In this document: piece by piece, positions 53,411 through 54,372 of the stretch | How the letters are laid out: each line of letters opens with the position of its first letter | How positions within the stretch are numbered: the first letter of the stretch is position 1 | NCBI GenBank assembly: GCA_004557645.1 | Contig: SFGI01000012.1 | Location: 1-54,372 of the forward strand | DNA length: 54,372 nt | Source of the DNA: [Eubacterium] saphenum | GTDB lineage: Bacteria; Bacillota; Clostridia; Lachnospirales; Anaerotignaceae | Direction of reading: 5' to 3' | The notes under the pieces: model-generated | Database searches by the model: none | The model's input: the letters and a program-made list of their open reading frames with translations, nothing else | Told to the model about the DNA's origin: nothing | Made by a program: the position numbers and the translations under genes

Positions 53411-54277
53411 ATGCAATATCCACCCATCATCGATCTGCACACCCACAGTACCTGTTCCGACGGCACCTACACCCCCACGGAACTGGTAGAACTGGCGAAA
53501 AAAATCGGTCTTTCCGCCCTTGCCCTGACAGACCATGACACCATAGACGGACTGGAGGAATTTCAGGCCGCAGGAAAAGCCTGCGGCATCGAGACCATCC
53601 CCGGCATCGAATTTGCCGCCCTTTGGGAACAGCACCACCGCCCGGAGATCCACATCGTCGGTCTGGGCTTCGACCCCAGCCATCCCCTTTTGCGGGAACG
53701 GATGAAGGATATCCGCCAAAGCCGTGATATCCGCAATTTGAAAATGTGCGAAAAGCTTTCCTCCATCGGTCTGCATATCACCTTGGATGAGGTAGCGGCC
53801 AACGCAGGCGGGGAGATCATCACCCGCGCCCATTTTGCCAATGTCCTTTTGCAGAAGGGCTATATCAAAAAGAAAGAGGATGCTTTTTCCCGCTATATCT
53901 CCACAGGGCTGCCCGGCTATGTGGAACGAGAATTTCTTTCTCCGAAGCTTTGTATCCGCACCATCAAGGAAGCCGGCGGTGCTGCCGTTTTGGCTCACCC
54001 CACCCTTTACGGACTGGAACCGGAACAGCTGGAAGAACTTTGCCGGGAACTGATCCTCTACGGGCTGGACGGCATCGAATGCCAGTATTCCACCTATTCC
54101 CCGGCGGAAACGAAGGCTATCACTGCTCTGGCGGAACGGATGGGTCTGCTCCCCTCCGGCGGCAGTGATTTCCACGGCAAAAATAAACCTAATATCCATC
54201 TGGGCAGCGGCAAAAGCAATCTTGCCATTCCCTACGGATTTTGGGAAGAGTTGAAAAAACGAACGCCTTCCATATAA
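53411..54277 (+). CDS. PHP-domain phosphoesterase
   Basis: A 288-aa protein of the PHP superfamily, close to the RNase AM/YciV (TrpH) group. Metal-binding motifs are DLHTHSTCSDG at the N-terminus, LTDHDT, GIEFAA, RAHFANVL, LAHPTLYG and a late GSDFHG. It should remove phosphates from nucleotides or RNA ends with bound metals. Start ATG 53411, eight bases after AAAGGAG; the GTG nine bases upstream overlaps that site. It is followed by a strong terminator. Confidence 0.9.
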   Translation: MQYPPIIDLHTHSTCSDGTYTPTELVELAKKIGLSALALTDHDTIDGLEEFQAAGKACGIETIPGIEFAALWEQHHRPEIHIVGLGFDPSHPLLRERMKDIRQSRDIRNLKMCEKLSSIGLHITLDEVAANAGGEIITRAHFANVLLQKGYIKKKEDAFSRYISTGLPGYVEREFLSPKLCIRTIKEAGGAAVLAHPTLYGLEPEQLEELCRELILYGLDGIECQYSTYSPAETKAITALAERMGLLPSGGSDFHGKNKPNIHLGSGKSNLAIPYGFWEELKKRTPSI

Positions 54278-54284
54278 TAAATAT

Positions 54285-54308
54285 CCACCGGCCTAGCCGG
54301 TGGTTTTT
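54285..54308 (+). terminator. terminator after the PHP gene
   Basis: CCACCGGC (54285-54292) pairs with GCCGGTGG (54296-54303) around a 3-base loop, then five T. Confidence 0.92.
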
Positions 54309-54372
54309 CATTTGCGGGCATAGCCCTGCTCCCAGAGCATATGCCTTAAGGCATTACATCAACCTACGGCTA
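54309..54372. other. window end, no gene seen
   Basis: Nothing I can call. A perfect 14-base palindrome ATGCCTTAAGGCAT (54341-54354) is the only structure, and the region is cut by the window edge. Confidence 0.4.

Noticed and set aside
1..54372. CRISPR arrays, tRNA or rRNA genes, IS elements, prophage
   Set aside because: No regularly spaced repeats, no cloverleaf or rRNA-like sequence, no transposase and no phage structural gene were found on either strand by reading.

Overview
The window is chromosomal DNA of an anaerobic Firmicute, most likely a clostridium of the Lachnospiraceae or a near relative. The grounds are AGGAGG-type ribosome binding sites before nearly every gene, sigma-A promoters (TTGACA, 17-18 bases, TATAAT), lipoprotein and SLH surface proteins, an L19 leader, and Firmicutes-type gene neighbourhoods (secD-secF-recJ-apt, rel-dtd-hemZ-hisS, rplS-lepB-rbgA). 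No phage, IS element, CRISPR array, rRNA or tRNA is visible.

Layout. 0.1-9.5 kb, minus strand: a nucleotide operon purC-purA-purB-(small ORF)-carA-carB, behind a promoter whose transcript runs at once into a strong terminator hairpin, followed by a separate unit of an exported metallo-beta-lactamase-fold lipoprotein and a DUF3006 protein. A divergent ANTAR protein with a degenerate receiver lies at 9.6 kb. 10.4-13.4 kb, plus strand: nadA-nadB-nadC, de novo NAD synthesis. 13.5-22.4 kb, minus strand: the most interesting region, a cobalamin-riboswitch operon. 22.6-28.7 kb, minus strand: ribose operon rbsR-D-A-C-B-K. 28.8-40.4 kb, minus strand: a DUF134 regulator, lepA, the potassium system trkA-trkH, and rel-dtd-hemZ-hisS. 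40.7-48.1 kb: a mixed block (GH3 lipoprotein; plus-strand ttcA, tyrosine recombinase and Nudix genes; a small lipoprotein; rbgA, lepB, rplS; an AEC transporter). 48.2-53.3 kb, minus strand: apt, recJ, secF, secD and a small membrane protein. The end holds a plus-strand PHP-domain phosphoesterase.

The highlight is 13461..22408. A sigma-A promoter leads into a B12-box riboswitch of about 190 nt, then two tandem intrinsic terminators, then five closely packed genes: (1) a 947-aa SLH-anchored protein with an alpha/alpha-toroid domain followed by a DUF4430 (transcobalamin C-terminal-like) domain, plus a second DUF4430-like domain near its N-terminus; (2) a 537-aa SLH-anchored toroid protein without DUF4430; (3) a DUF4430 lipoprotein; (4) an ECF T component; (5) a single-chain fusion of two ECF ATPases with an S component. 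The toroid-then-DUF4430 order is that of animal intrinsic factor and transcobalamin. I read the operon as a surface corrinoid capture and import system built like the animal B12 carriers, present both as a fused protein and as two separate halves. The riboswitch, domain order and gene order are seen in the sequence; B12 binding is inferred.
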